The position numbers and the translations under genes were made by a program. A DNA stretch of 64,000 bases. Origin: Dioscorea cayenensis subsp. rotundata. Taxonomy: Eukaryota; Streptophyta; Magnoliopsida; Dioscoreales; Dioscoreaceae. Shown here in pieces: positions 12,885-22,149 of this stretch. How positions within the stretch are numbered: the stretch's first letter is position 1; each line of letters starts with the position of its first letter. The stretch lies in the NCBI RefSeq assembly GCF_009730915.1, contig NC_052473.1, positions 18,558,100-18,622,099 of the forward strand, read 5' to 3'. Under the pieces are notes generated by a model. It was not told the origin of the DNA and did not search any database. It saw only the letters and a program-made list of their open reading frames with translations.

Positions 12885-14365
12885 TCTGATAGTTTCGGAG
12901 GGGTAGGTGTGTATAGAATAAGCGCTCAATCTCATAAAAAATTAAAACACATACACACAATCATGCAAGGGAAAGAAGACACACAAGTTGGTTACCCAGT
13001 TCGGCACAACTTTGCCTACATCTGGAGGGTCAAGCCCGGAGAAACAATCCATTAAAAGAGGTGATAAAATAAGATATACAACACTCCCTTACTCACTCAA
13101 TACAAAAAATATTCTCTTGAGATTGCCGATGCCCACTCTCCTTAACCCTCACCGAAAAGTCTCTCACTCGTGCCTCATCCTAAATCTTCAAGCAGGATAT
13201 TTTATATGGCACACTACGTCCCAATAGATCTTCCTCCTTTAGACTCCTCCACGACTTTCTAACTTGGGCACCTTCCAAAGTTAGATGTTGCAACACTGCC
13301 CACCTTACTGAACATAACTGAGTTATAGCCAGTTGCAACCGAAGTTGCGACACCTTCAACCCTCCCAGTTCTTTCAATTTGCTTCATAGCAGTTGACTCA
13401 TTCCGAGCTCCTCCTACCTACAACCACTTCCTTCCTCACGTCATTTCAGCAAGCCCCTCTCTTGAGGGTAGTGCCTACTACCAAAGCACACGCAACCATC
13501 TCACCAAAAATGATCATTGAAGATCTCCCGATCTTCTTTCCAAACTTGGTCCAAGTTTGGTCTTCCCATGTGATCTTCGTTTGAATCATGGAAATATTGT
13601 TACTAAACTTGATCTCCTCTCATCCAAGTTTAGCCTTCAATATCTTCAAGCATAATCTCCAATCATCCATGCTTGGATCTTTAAATCTTCAAACAATCTC
13701 AATTAATCTTCAATCAATCTCCCATATATGATTAGTTTTCTTAAATAATTCTGCCCATAAGTAGCCTTCTGATGATCTTTTTTCAACAAAGAATAAGTCC
13801 TTTATTAAAATATATCTTCCATAAAAGGAGTTTACCAAATATATGATTTATCATCCCGGATTTTACCAAGGATAGATAAAATCATACCTAAGAAAAATGT
13901 TACCATTTTTTATGAGATCCTTTAACCTTGATCTTTCTTCCAAAAAATAATTCTTTTCGAAAGAACCTATGAGAGGCAATTCTCTAATTATAATCTTCAT
14001 CATGATTCTCTAGCCCACTTCTTCCTTAAGTGCCATGTCATTACTCGTTTGACCACATCATTATCCTAGTCACTTCTCCTTTTTGCCAAGTCATCATTGT
14101 CACGTCATCTTTCTTGGCTTGTCATATAATGCCAATTTAAATCTTCAGAGTTCAGATTTAGCATGCTCCTTGTTTGGTTTCTTGCAGTCCCTGACTCGGC
14201 CAGTTCCCAACTCGAAGATTCTCTCCCTAAGATCAAGCTTATTTTGGTCTTTTTAGGTCCAAGGACTCCCGATCATACTGATCCGCCAGCTTCGGCGACA
14301 AGTGAGCCAAACATCCCCTTGTTTGATGTCACTCGCATAGGTTATCCAACTCCTTGAATGGTGCA
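12885..14365 (-). mobile_element. LTR-retrotransposon LTR relic with primer-binding-site remnant
   Basis: Read on the minus strand, the segment ends in CTATCAGAGCATATAG just after ACCCCTCCGAAA. This matches most of the initiator-methionine tRNA primer-binding site (TGGTATCAGAGC) found immediately downstream of many plant 5' LTRs. On the plus strand the block with TTCGGCACAACTTTGCCTAC is typical of plant Copia-type LTRs. No gag-pol reading frame adjoins it, so this is probably a solo or truncated LTR. Boundaries are approximate. Confidence 0.45.
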
Positions 14366-14989
14366 CTTCCCCCTCTTATTATAGCAGTTTTTTTTATTGT
14401 CATTTTGTTTGTAGCCAGGGTCCACTTTCAGTGACCCAGTTTTTCTATTATTGTTCTTATCTTTTTTCTATGAATTAGTGGTTCATTTTTCCCAAAAATA
14501 CTAATTTGAGTGTGTTTACAAATCTAAATATAATTTTTTAAAATAAAATAGATAAATTGTTCACTTTAACTAACATCTTGAGCGAGAGTAAATCCCTCGA
14601 CATCTTACATGGTAAGAAAAAAAAAGTAACTATCAGTTTCATGTGTATGCAGTGACACAAAAGCCAAAAATGAAGGGAAACATCAATTGAAAAAGGTACA
14701 AATAATATAATGCAACACAATCACAATGTGATGGTGGTGCACATGCACATGGATGCATAGAAAGTGTTGAAATGGAGTCTTTTTGAGACAATGTTCATGT
14801 GATTTCTCCACGTGCTAATTATAGCCTAAAATGCTATGTAATCTTTCACAGTGCCTTTGCCTTGACTTGATGACTAGAAGCTGAGTCAACACCCACTCAC
14901 CATCTTTCATTTCTATCTTAATTTAATCGTTTAGAATCTACAGATCATTCTGTATCTTTAGCTTCGTCTTCTAGCGAGGACATTTTTTT

Positions 14990-15810
14990 TATGATTATGT
15001 CCTTCCATAATCTTTACCTTAAATTTAAATTCATCACATGTCTATGTTCTTTTTTTTCTTTTTTATAATCATCTTCAGCTTTGAAAGTCAAAAGGATCAA
15101 ATTAAGGGATTTGGTGATAATTATCAGCTTTGAAATCAGATAAATTTGTTTTGTTTAGGCTTTGTTTGAATTGGTTTTTAATAAACCTAGAAGTTTTTTT
15201 TTATAAATTAAGCACTTCTGAGTTCTAAAAATGTTATTTGTATTGCTTTTTCTGAAAAAGTAGAAGTTGAAAAACAGTTTTTTTCAAAAGCTAGTTATGA
15301 CCAGCTTTTGAAAAAAAACTGTTTTTTAGTTTATTTTTACAACTTTCACTTCTACATAAAAGTTAATTCAAATAGAAAATATAAAAAAAAGTATTTAACT
15401 TGCTCTGAAGAAACACTTTTTTTCAGAAGCACTTCTATTAAAAAACACTTTTTTGATAAACCAATCCAAACAAAGCCTTTATAGTTACGGGGTTATTTAA
15501 GATTGTTTTAATAGAGTAGTTATATAAGAATGATCCTAAGTAGTCATTGATGATTATGTCCTTCCATAATCTTTATCTTATATTAAAATTCATCACATAT
15601 ATATTTTTTTTTCTTAATAATCATCTTTAGCTTTGAAACCGAAAAGAATCAAATTAAGAGATTTGGTGACAAAATTAAACATAGTTTTGATTGTGCTATT
15701 CTTCTAACATTAAAATGACCATTCATGCAATTACAAAGTTGCCAAATGCATCTCAAGACTAGTTTTAATAGAGTGACTATATAAAAATTACTTTACACAG
15801 TTTTCATCTT
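14990..15810 (+). repeat. Diverged direct duplication, first copy interrupted by a MITE
   Basis: About 125 bp starting TGATTATGTCCTTCCATAATC at about 14992 recur, diverged, at about 15549. A second shared block, TTTTAATAGAGTRRYTATATAA, follows in each copy (about 15510 and about 15763). Copy 1 is split by the MITE at 15158-15477; copy 2 is not. Confidence 0.7.
15158..15477. mobile_element. Fold-back MITE with TTTA target duplication
   Basis: A 320-bp element has terminal inverted repeats starting GGCTTTGTTTGAATTGGTTT and ending AAACCAATCCAAACAAAGCC. Inner arms such as AACAGTTTTTTTCAAAAGCT and AGCTTTTGAAAAAAAACTGT make the whole element nearly self-complementary. Flanks are TTTA (15154-15157) and TTTA (15478-15481), or TTA plus one base. 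It has no coding capacity. The superfamily (Harbinger-like or hAT-like) cannot be fixed from this. Confidence 0.8.
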
Positions 15811-15819
15811 TTGAAAATT

Positions 15820-17300
15820 CTGTATATTTTTTTTAACTCTACTTTTAATTGATGCCTAAACTTTTATGGGAGAGTTGTATTCCAATTTTGCTATCTATCT
15901 ATGTTTGGTTATAGTTTTTGTTTTATCTCTATTCTTGTATGTTTTCTGTGGTTCAATTTTTTATTTTTTATTACTTTGGCCATTAAATTATTTTAAAAAT
16001 TTTTGTCATTACTTGATATATATGTATATACTAACTTTCACAAATTTTAAAGTAAAAATATTTAAAATACTTTTGATAAAGAATGAAAGGTAAACAAAAT
16101 TAAACAATTAAAAACAATGTCGTTTGAAAAAAAAAAAACCTTCCGAGTATAGCCTTACTTAGTTTGATAGAAATAAATGGTTGATTTTTTAAAAAATAAA
16201 TCAAAAGTTATTTGCATAAACCATCGCTATATTATAGGAATATTTTAAATTATTAATTGTATACATGTCATAAATATTCTCTATTTTCTTGCAATGTTAA
16301 GAAAGGGCAAAAAAATTCAGGGACCATATTGCTTTATTACCTTGGTCCCCTTCATTTCTTTAATTTTTTTTTTTTTGCTAATTAATTAGCAATTAATACA
16401 ATTCAATACGAGAAGATAAACATTAAATTCACATATGTCTCAATAAAGAAAAGAGAACCAAATAGGAAAAAGAAAATTTTCATAAACCCTTATTTTGTCC
16501 ACAAGCACACAGAGAAGAAGACAAATTAAGCCAAGTTGGTGTGGTAGGTGACATTAGAATGTCTTCTTTCTCAAGTCATCGACTTGACCAAAATTCAGTT
16601 TCCGGTTCAATTTAGATTCAAAATCGAAGATTATGATTTTATAAATTTTAAAACCAGAGCTAAACCATAGACTTAAGGGTATGATTTCGGGTTCGATCCC
16701 AATTGGGTTTTGGTTCAGTTTTAATTTTAAATAATTTGGTTCTGATTAATTAAAAAATATAAAAATTTATAATATATATTATTTTTATTTAAAAAATAAA
16801 AAATTAGAATTAATTCTAACTAAAACTTTAAATTAAAAACTTTAATTGAAACGGAACCATTTTTTAAAGTTTTGGTTTTCAAACTTTGATGTTTCTGGTT
16901 TCGGTTTGATTCCAATAGTACCAGTTTCGGTTTGGTTCTATAGTTCGAACTAAACCGAACCGGAGACCGACCTGTCCACACCAAAGATTCAAACACAACT
17001 TCATGGAATCATCTCAAAAACAAACAAAAATAACAACACCGCATTGACTCTTATCTCTCTCTCTCCACCTCCATAAACCCAAACCCTGAATCCTACATAA
17101 TCTCACCACTTTCATCATCTTCAACCTCTCATCAAAGCACCTTCTCCTTCCCCTCAATAGTACTATTTTCTCACTCAGTGTCATTGCTGTAATTTCCCCC
17201 ATCTACAAGTCTCCTTCCAAAACACTGCATGCAGAGTTACATATACTCATTATACATAATCCCTCCCAACCCAAGTAGTTGAATATTTGATATCATAGAA
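15820..17300. other. Intergenic AT-rich DNA, no gene recognised
   Basis: AT-rich sequence. At 16590-16970 there are many copies of GGTTCGGTTTGG-like motifs on both strands (for example CAGTTTCGGTTTGGTTC), a common low-complexity plant repeat. It leads into the sarcosine oxidase-like 5' region. A GA microsatellite at about 17314-17334 lies in the probable 5' UTR of that gene. Confidence 0.6.
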
Positions 17301-17368
17301 ACAGTAAGGAACCAGAGAGAGAGAGAGAGAGAGTTGTTATCATTTTTGCTAATTAGACAGTGAGAGAA

Positions 17369-18607
17369 ATGGGAAGCTCCGGGGGTGACGGTGACTGTGA
17401 GTATGATGTGATAGTGATCGGTGCCGGAATAATGGGCAGTTGTGCAGCCTATGAGTTGTCAAAGCTTGGCCAAACAACACTTTTACTAGAAAAGTTTGAC
17501 TTTCTTCACCATGTTGGTTCCTCTCATGGTGGTTCTCGCACCATCCGTGTAACATACCCAGAGCTTTACTACCCTCCCATGGTTCTTGAATCCTTTAAGC
17601 TCTGGGAACAAGCTCAGTCTGAGATTGGCTACAACGTCTACACTAAAACCCCTCAGCTTGACATTGGTCCTTCTGATAACAAGAGCTTCCTTGCTCTCAT
17701 CTCATCCTGCCAAGCAAATTCAATACCTTTCCAATTCCTAAACCAATCTGATGTAACCAAGCTCTTCTCCGGAACATTTGATCTGCCGGAAGGATGGACG
17801 GCGGTGGTAACAGAGCTCGGCGGTGTTCTCAAGCCGACGAAAGCTGTGGCTATGTTTCAAAGTCTTGCAATTCGTCATGGTGCTGTTTTGAGAGACCGAA
17901 TGGAAGTTTTAGATATCAAGAAAGACCATAACTGTGGTGTTCAAGTGTTCACGGTCTCCGGCCAACGGTTTAAAGGTAGGAAGTGTGTGGTGACTGTTGG
18001 AGCTTGGACTAGAAAGTTAGTTAATTCAGTTACTGGTATGAATTTGCCTATTCAACCTCTGCATACAAGTGTTTACTATTGGAAGGTGAAGGAAGGGAAG
18101 GAAGATTTGTTTTCGCCGGAAAGTGGTTTTCCGACTTTCGCGAGCTATGGTGAGCCTTATATATATGGTACTCCGGTGATCGAGTTCCCGGGGTTGGTGA
18201 AGATAGCATTGCATGGAGGGAGTTTCTGTGATCCTGATAAGAGGGAGTGGGGAAGAAACAGTGTTGTTGATTCTGTTAGGAGTTGGATTGAGCTGGTAAT
18301 GCCCAAGTTTGTGGAAGCTGGTGAACCTGTGATATCACAAGATTGTATGTATTCAATGACACCTGATGAGGACTATGTGATTGATTTTCTTGGAGGGGAG
18401 TTTGGGGAGGATGTGGTGGTTGCCGGAGGGTTTTCCGGGCATGGTTTTAAGTTGGCTCCGGTGGTGGGGAGAGTGGTGGCGGAGATGGTGGTGGTGGATG
18501 GGGAGGTGAAAGGAGTGGAGATGAAGCATTTTAGGATTGGGAGGTTTGCAGAGGATCCTAAAGGGAATGCTAAGGAACATGGGGACAACCAGGTTAATTC
18601 TCTCTGA
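17369..18607 (+). CDS. Sarcosine oxidase-like FAD-dependent N-methyl amino acid/pipecolate oxidase
   Basis: Single-exon gene of 412 residues. Members oxidise sarcosine, N-methyl amino acids or L-pipecolate, producing hydrogen peroxide, usually in peroxisomes. The Rossmann motif DVIVIGAGIMGSCAAYELSK (GAGIMG at residues 18-23) binds the ADP part of FAD. SSHGGSRTIRVTYPE follows, as in monomeric sarcosine oxidases. Near the C-terminus, Cys326 in DCMYSMTPDEDY matches the cysteine that carries covalent flavin in bacterial MSOX, and GFSGHGFKLAPVVG (354-367) is the conserved C-terminal flavin loop. Length fits the family. The start is the ATG at 17369; the in-frame GTG nine bases earlier is not a plant start. 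The C-terminus is NSL, not a canonical SKL-type PTS1, so peroxisomal import is uncertain. Lack of introns matches the known plant homologue as far as I recall. Confidence 0.9.
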   Translation: MGSSGGDGDCEYDVIVIGAGIMGSCAAYELSKLGQTTLLLEKFDFLHHVGSSHGGSRTIRVTYPELYYPPMVLESFKLWEQAQSEIGYNVYTKTPQLDIGPSDNKSFLALISSCQANSIPFQFLNQSDVTKLFSGTFDLPEGWTAVVTELGGVLKPTKAVAMFQSLAIRHGAVLRDRMEVLDIKKDHNCGVQVFTVSGQRFKGRKCVVTVGAWTRKLVNSVTGMNLPIQPLHTSVYYWKVKEGKEDLFSPESGFPTFASYGEPYIYGTPVIEFPGLVKIALHGGSFCDPDKREWGRNSVVDSVRSWIELVMPKFVEAGEPVISQDCMYSMTPDEDYVIDFLGGEFGEDVVVAGGFSGHGFKLAPVVGRVVAEMVVVDGEVKGVEMKHFRIGRFAEDPKGNAKEHGDNQVNSL

Positions 18608-18888
18608 TTACTTAGATTTGTGTTTTTCTTTTTTATTGATTTTATTGTGATGTTGTAGTTTTGGATTTGATTTTTAAGCCTGGTTTTTCTCAGTGTGATC
18701 AGTTTTCTGCAGTATTTTCAAGTAGAGTATGTAGTAAATGCCTGATTTCTGGATATGTTCCTTGCTGAAGTATTAATACGGTGACTCTGCAAATTTGTTT
18801 TTAATTTGAAATTGCAAAACTGTTCTGTTGGACAAATCCTTAATACACAGGGTACAAGAATACTAGTAAGCATACATTAAACAGCAAC

Positions 18889-19241
18889 TGTTGGGATAAA
18901 TTTTTTTAGTAAGGTACTAAACTATGACATGTTTTTTATTTTGAAATCCAAACTTCATTTGAATTAAAATAGTTACCCAATTTCAATTTTGTTTTATCGG
19001 ATGGTTACTTGAGAGATTTCTGTGAGGACATACATGATACATTGCCTAGTCAGCTGACGATTCCATCTCATTTGTTGACAAAAAATTTTCAATATCAAGT
19101 CACAAAAATAGATCATATTCTTTCGGGGGACCACTTAGTGAAATAAAATTAAAGTTACCTAACCGTTTTAATTCAAATTAAAATTTAAGCCCCAAAATGA
19201 AAAAATTATAGTTTGGTGCCCTATAAAAAAATTTACCAACA
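18889..19241. mobile_element. Fold-back element with long terminal inverted repeats
   Basis: Left arm TGTTGGGATAAATTTTTTTA at 18889 and following continues for about 85 bp, through ACTAAACTATG and TTTGAATTAAAA. It is matched in inverted orientation by the right end: reverse complement TGTTGGTAAATTTTTTTATA, then ACCAAACTATA and TTTGAATTAAAA. A loop of about 170 bp separates the arms. No clear target duplication was found. It lies about 280 bp after the sarcosine oxidase-like stop codon. The remainder of 18610-20050 holds no recognised gene. Confidence 0.65.
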
Positions 19242-20051
19242 TTAAAAATGTGATTTCAATTTTCACACAACAGTTCCACAAGATCTCTGAGACAGATTCA
19301 GATACATAAATGACAATCAGTATGTTGTTTCTTTGAAAGACCATCTTCTAATAATGTCATGACACTAGTCAAGGATCATCACAAGAAAAGCACCTTCTCT
19401 GAACCATCAGAAGATTTCAGAGGATAAGTTCTTGTTCCTTGAGATGATATCAACCATGAATAATATATCAACAAATGGTCACTCTTCTCAAAGAGGCTCT
19501 TAATCAGATTAAAAAAATAATAAAAAAAACAACAATATCTGATATTGTTTTCATGATAGCTCTTGTGAACAATGAATAAATTACCGATGATTTCTCAGTT
19601 GAATAGAACAGTAATATTAGTTCATCCACAAAGAGAACTCAAGAGAAACTCACAAAGAGCATCTCAAAGCGACAAAAGAAAAGAACAGACAGACAACGAT
19701 ACAAGGAAAAGGAATTCGATTTCAAAATGAGAACTAGCTTGACCAGAGTATTTGAACAGTTGATTCATACCAATGCAATCCACTGAGCGAGTGCTTGATT
19801 TACAAGATTGAACAAAATTATAGATAACATACAACCATTGAGGATTTTCCCAATTCCACACCATTCAAGATTGATCAGAGAAAAAGAAATAATAATTCAA
19901 GTAAAAGCTATTTATTATATAGGCAAAATTGGATGGATTTCCTGTATTTCTTCAAAAGTAACATATGCTCTCATGAAGCCTCCCAATCTCTCCAAAAAAG
20001 AAAAAAAGAAAACCTTCAAACAAAAATAGCTACTAGCCTTCACCATTAATT

Positions 20052-21883
20052 CTACAAACTTTCTACCTCCATTGTTTCATGAAGAAGAGCAGGACTTTTG
20101 ACAAACCTACCCTGCAACAAGAAATTAACACCTCAACCACATATACTTCATTTTCATCAACAAATAGTCCTTGCACTGCCAAACAACTTTATCAAAGATT
20201 AAAGCCTGGTAAGAGCATCAGGTAAAGCTCAATGATATATATATATATATATATATAGCATCACCCCTTACATTACATTTATCGCCTTTCCGCACAGTTA
20301 CAAACTCTAGAAAAGTATTCATGCAATTAGTTACCAGATTCCACAATTCAAAATTCTTCTTCAAAAATGAATAAATACAAAAATTAATTAAATATTAGGT
20401 GAGAGTTCACAATTTGTCCCTCAACTTTATCCAAATGCTCATTATGATCCCTAAACTCAATAAAATTCTCACTTTAGTCCTCTCGTCTAAATTACTTAAC
20501 TTAGTTGAGGTGTCCGGAAAGTGAACACATTTTACTAGTTCCAATAATAAAGATATGCATTCGTGGGGATAAACTTGGGAACTTTCACCTAAAAATTAAG
20601 AAGGGAATGCATGAAGGTAAGTGGAATCAAGTATATGATAAATCTTACACTTGCCTTCATGCGTGGCCTCCTATCAGCATTAACTTTCCGGACTTGGTAC
20701 CTAATCTTCTTGGAAAACAACCTTGTTCTTCGTTTCTCTTTGTACCTCTGCACACATGCTTCTCTCCCTCCACCAACCCCATTCTCCGTTTCCAAAAACA
20801 AATCCATCTAAATCCAATGTGATAATGTAATCAAGATGCAATTTTCATGAGAAAATTTAAAGTATTTCAACTTTTTTTAAAAAAGAAAAAAAGAGACTGT
20901 ATATGCAAAAATCATAAATTTATTTATTTTTTTCTTAAAAAAAAAACTAGTTTTTGAGAAGAGCAAACCAGAAGATCATCGGCGGAAGATTCCGGTAAGC
21001 CGGAGTCACCAAAAGGAGAGTCTTTGTCAGCCCAGCACTTCATCACCTCAGAATAGTCAAGCTTGAGATTCAACCTCGCCAAAGTCGTAGCTTTCTCTTT
21101 CCCGCCATTGCAATCTAATGGCGGCTTTGTCTCCTCCTTCTCCACCTTCTTCTTCTTCTTGCTCTTCTCTAATGGCGGTGATGCCGACAAAGCCTTGAAC
21201 TTTGGGAGTATATCATTCACAGCGACCCTCGGCGACCGCCACCAATCCCCATCATCCACTTTTTTCAAAGCTCGACGAAGATTCACATTGAATCTCAGCC
21301 CAAACCCCATTAAGCTTGCAATGCAAGGATTGACGCAAGAACTCGCGGACAAACTCGAAGGATTATCACCGAAGATGCTATCAATGCCTTCGCCGGAGGG
21401 TTCCTCGTCAAGCAAGGACTCAGCATCAAAGTCGTCCTCAATGGCGTCGACCTGGATAGGTTGAGGAGCAGTAGAAGCAACACAAAAGGAGGTGGGGCTG
21501 GAGCTCGATTGGATCCGAAAGGATGGTTGTTCAGGGGATGGTTCGTGGAGAAGGAAAGCAGAGTCGGAGGGATTAGGGAAAGGGGGGAGGAGGGGAGGGG
21601 ATTCATGGGGAAAAGCAGGGTGATGACGAAGAGAAGAAGAGGAGAATATGGAAGGATAGGTGAAGGAGAGAAGAGCAGCAGCTTCGTTGTAGGATTGATT
21701 AGGGCGCTTGCGAGGAGTTCTAGGTTTCTTATTGGAGATTGTTAGTTGAGATGAGCTCGATTCAGAGATGGTCGACGACGGCGAAGACGATTGTAAGGAT
21801 CGCGACAACGGCGACGATGCCTTCACGAGGTCGAGCTCAAACCCTAATGTCCGGCCACCGCCAGTGAGGCAAGGAGAAGACAT
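20052..21883 (-). CDS. CIA2-like CCT-motif transcription regulator
   Basis: Three exons (20969-21883, 20655-20807, 20052-20111) give 375 residues. The N-terminus [20 protein letters not shown] plus [18 protein letters not shown] is the signature of plant CIA2/CIL proteins, nuclear regulators of chloroplast import and translation genes. The CCT motif is near the C-terminus (about 320-361): [20 protein letters not shown], then [11 protein letters not shown] and GRFVK. Exon 2 ends ...RPRMK, followed by GCAAGT instead of GT, so intron 2 is a GC-AG intron; it rejoins GRFVK in perfect frame at 20111. Intron 1 is GT-AG. Exon 1 is rich in Ser and Pro with acidic patches ([14 protein letters not shown]), as in activation regions. 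Family call is confident; CIA2 versus its paralogue is not decided. Confidence 0.88.
20220..20258. repeat. AT dinucleotide microsatellite in CIA2-like intron 2
   Basis: An (AT)n run of about 24 bases lies inside the 543-bp GC-AG intron. Downstream in the same intron (20400-20500) is a stretch, GTCCCTCAACTTTATCC...CTTTAGTCCTC, resembling plant MITE ends. Confidence 0.6.
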
Positions 21884-21917
21884 TGATTCAAAGCTTCGAG
21901 AGCATCAATGGTGGATT

Positions 21918-21953
21918 AAAAACCCTAAACCTAAAACCTTAAACCCTAAACCT
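21918..21953. promoter_or_regulatory. Telo-box cluster (AAACCCTAA type) upstream of CIA2-like ATG
   Basis: AAAACCCTAAACC and TTAAACCCTAAACC occur 35-70 bp upstream of the CIA2-like start, so they are in its 5' UTR or proximal promoter. Telo boxes of this kind are common near the starts of plant translation-related genes. Only two or three units are present, so this is not a telomere. Confidence 0.6.
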
Positions 21954-22149
21954 CAGAACTTCAATAAATCCATGGATTCTGAGAACCAGGAGATGAATCC
22001 ATGGAATTGGATGGAGAACTCTTGGGGAAAGCTCGGAGACTAAGAAGTGGGAGAGAGGGATGAGAGATTCAAGAAGGAAAAAGGAGAGGGTTTTGGAGAG
22101 ATTGGAACAGAGGAAGAGACAAGCTGAGCTTTCACTGGCCGGGCACACC

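Noticed and set aside
13000-14360. Short frames at 12.8-14.4 kb as host genes
   Set aside because: They lie in LTR-type sequence next to a tRNA-methionine primer-site remnant.
18026-18588. His/Pro-rich antisense frames over the sarcosine oxidase-like gene
   Set aside because: Shadows of the sense coding region; no independent motif.
21918-21953. Telomere repeat
   Set aside because: Only two or three CCCTAAA-type units next to a gene start; better explained as telo boxes.
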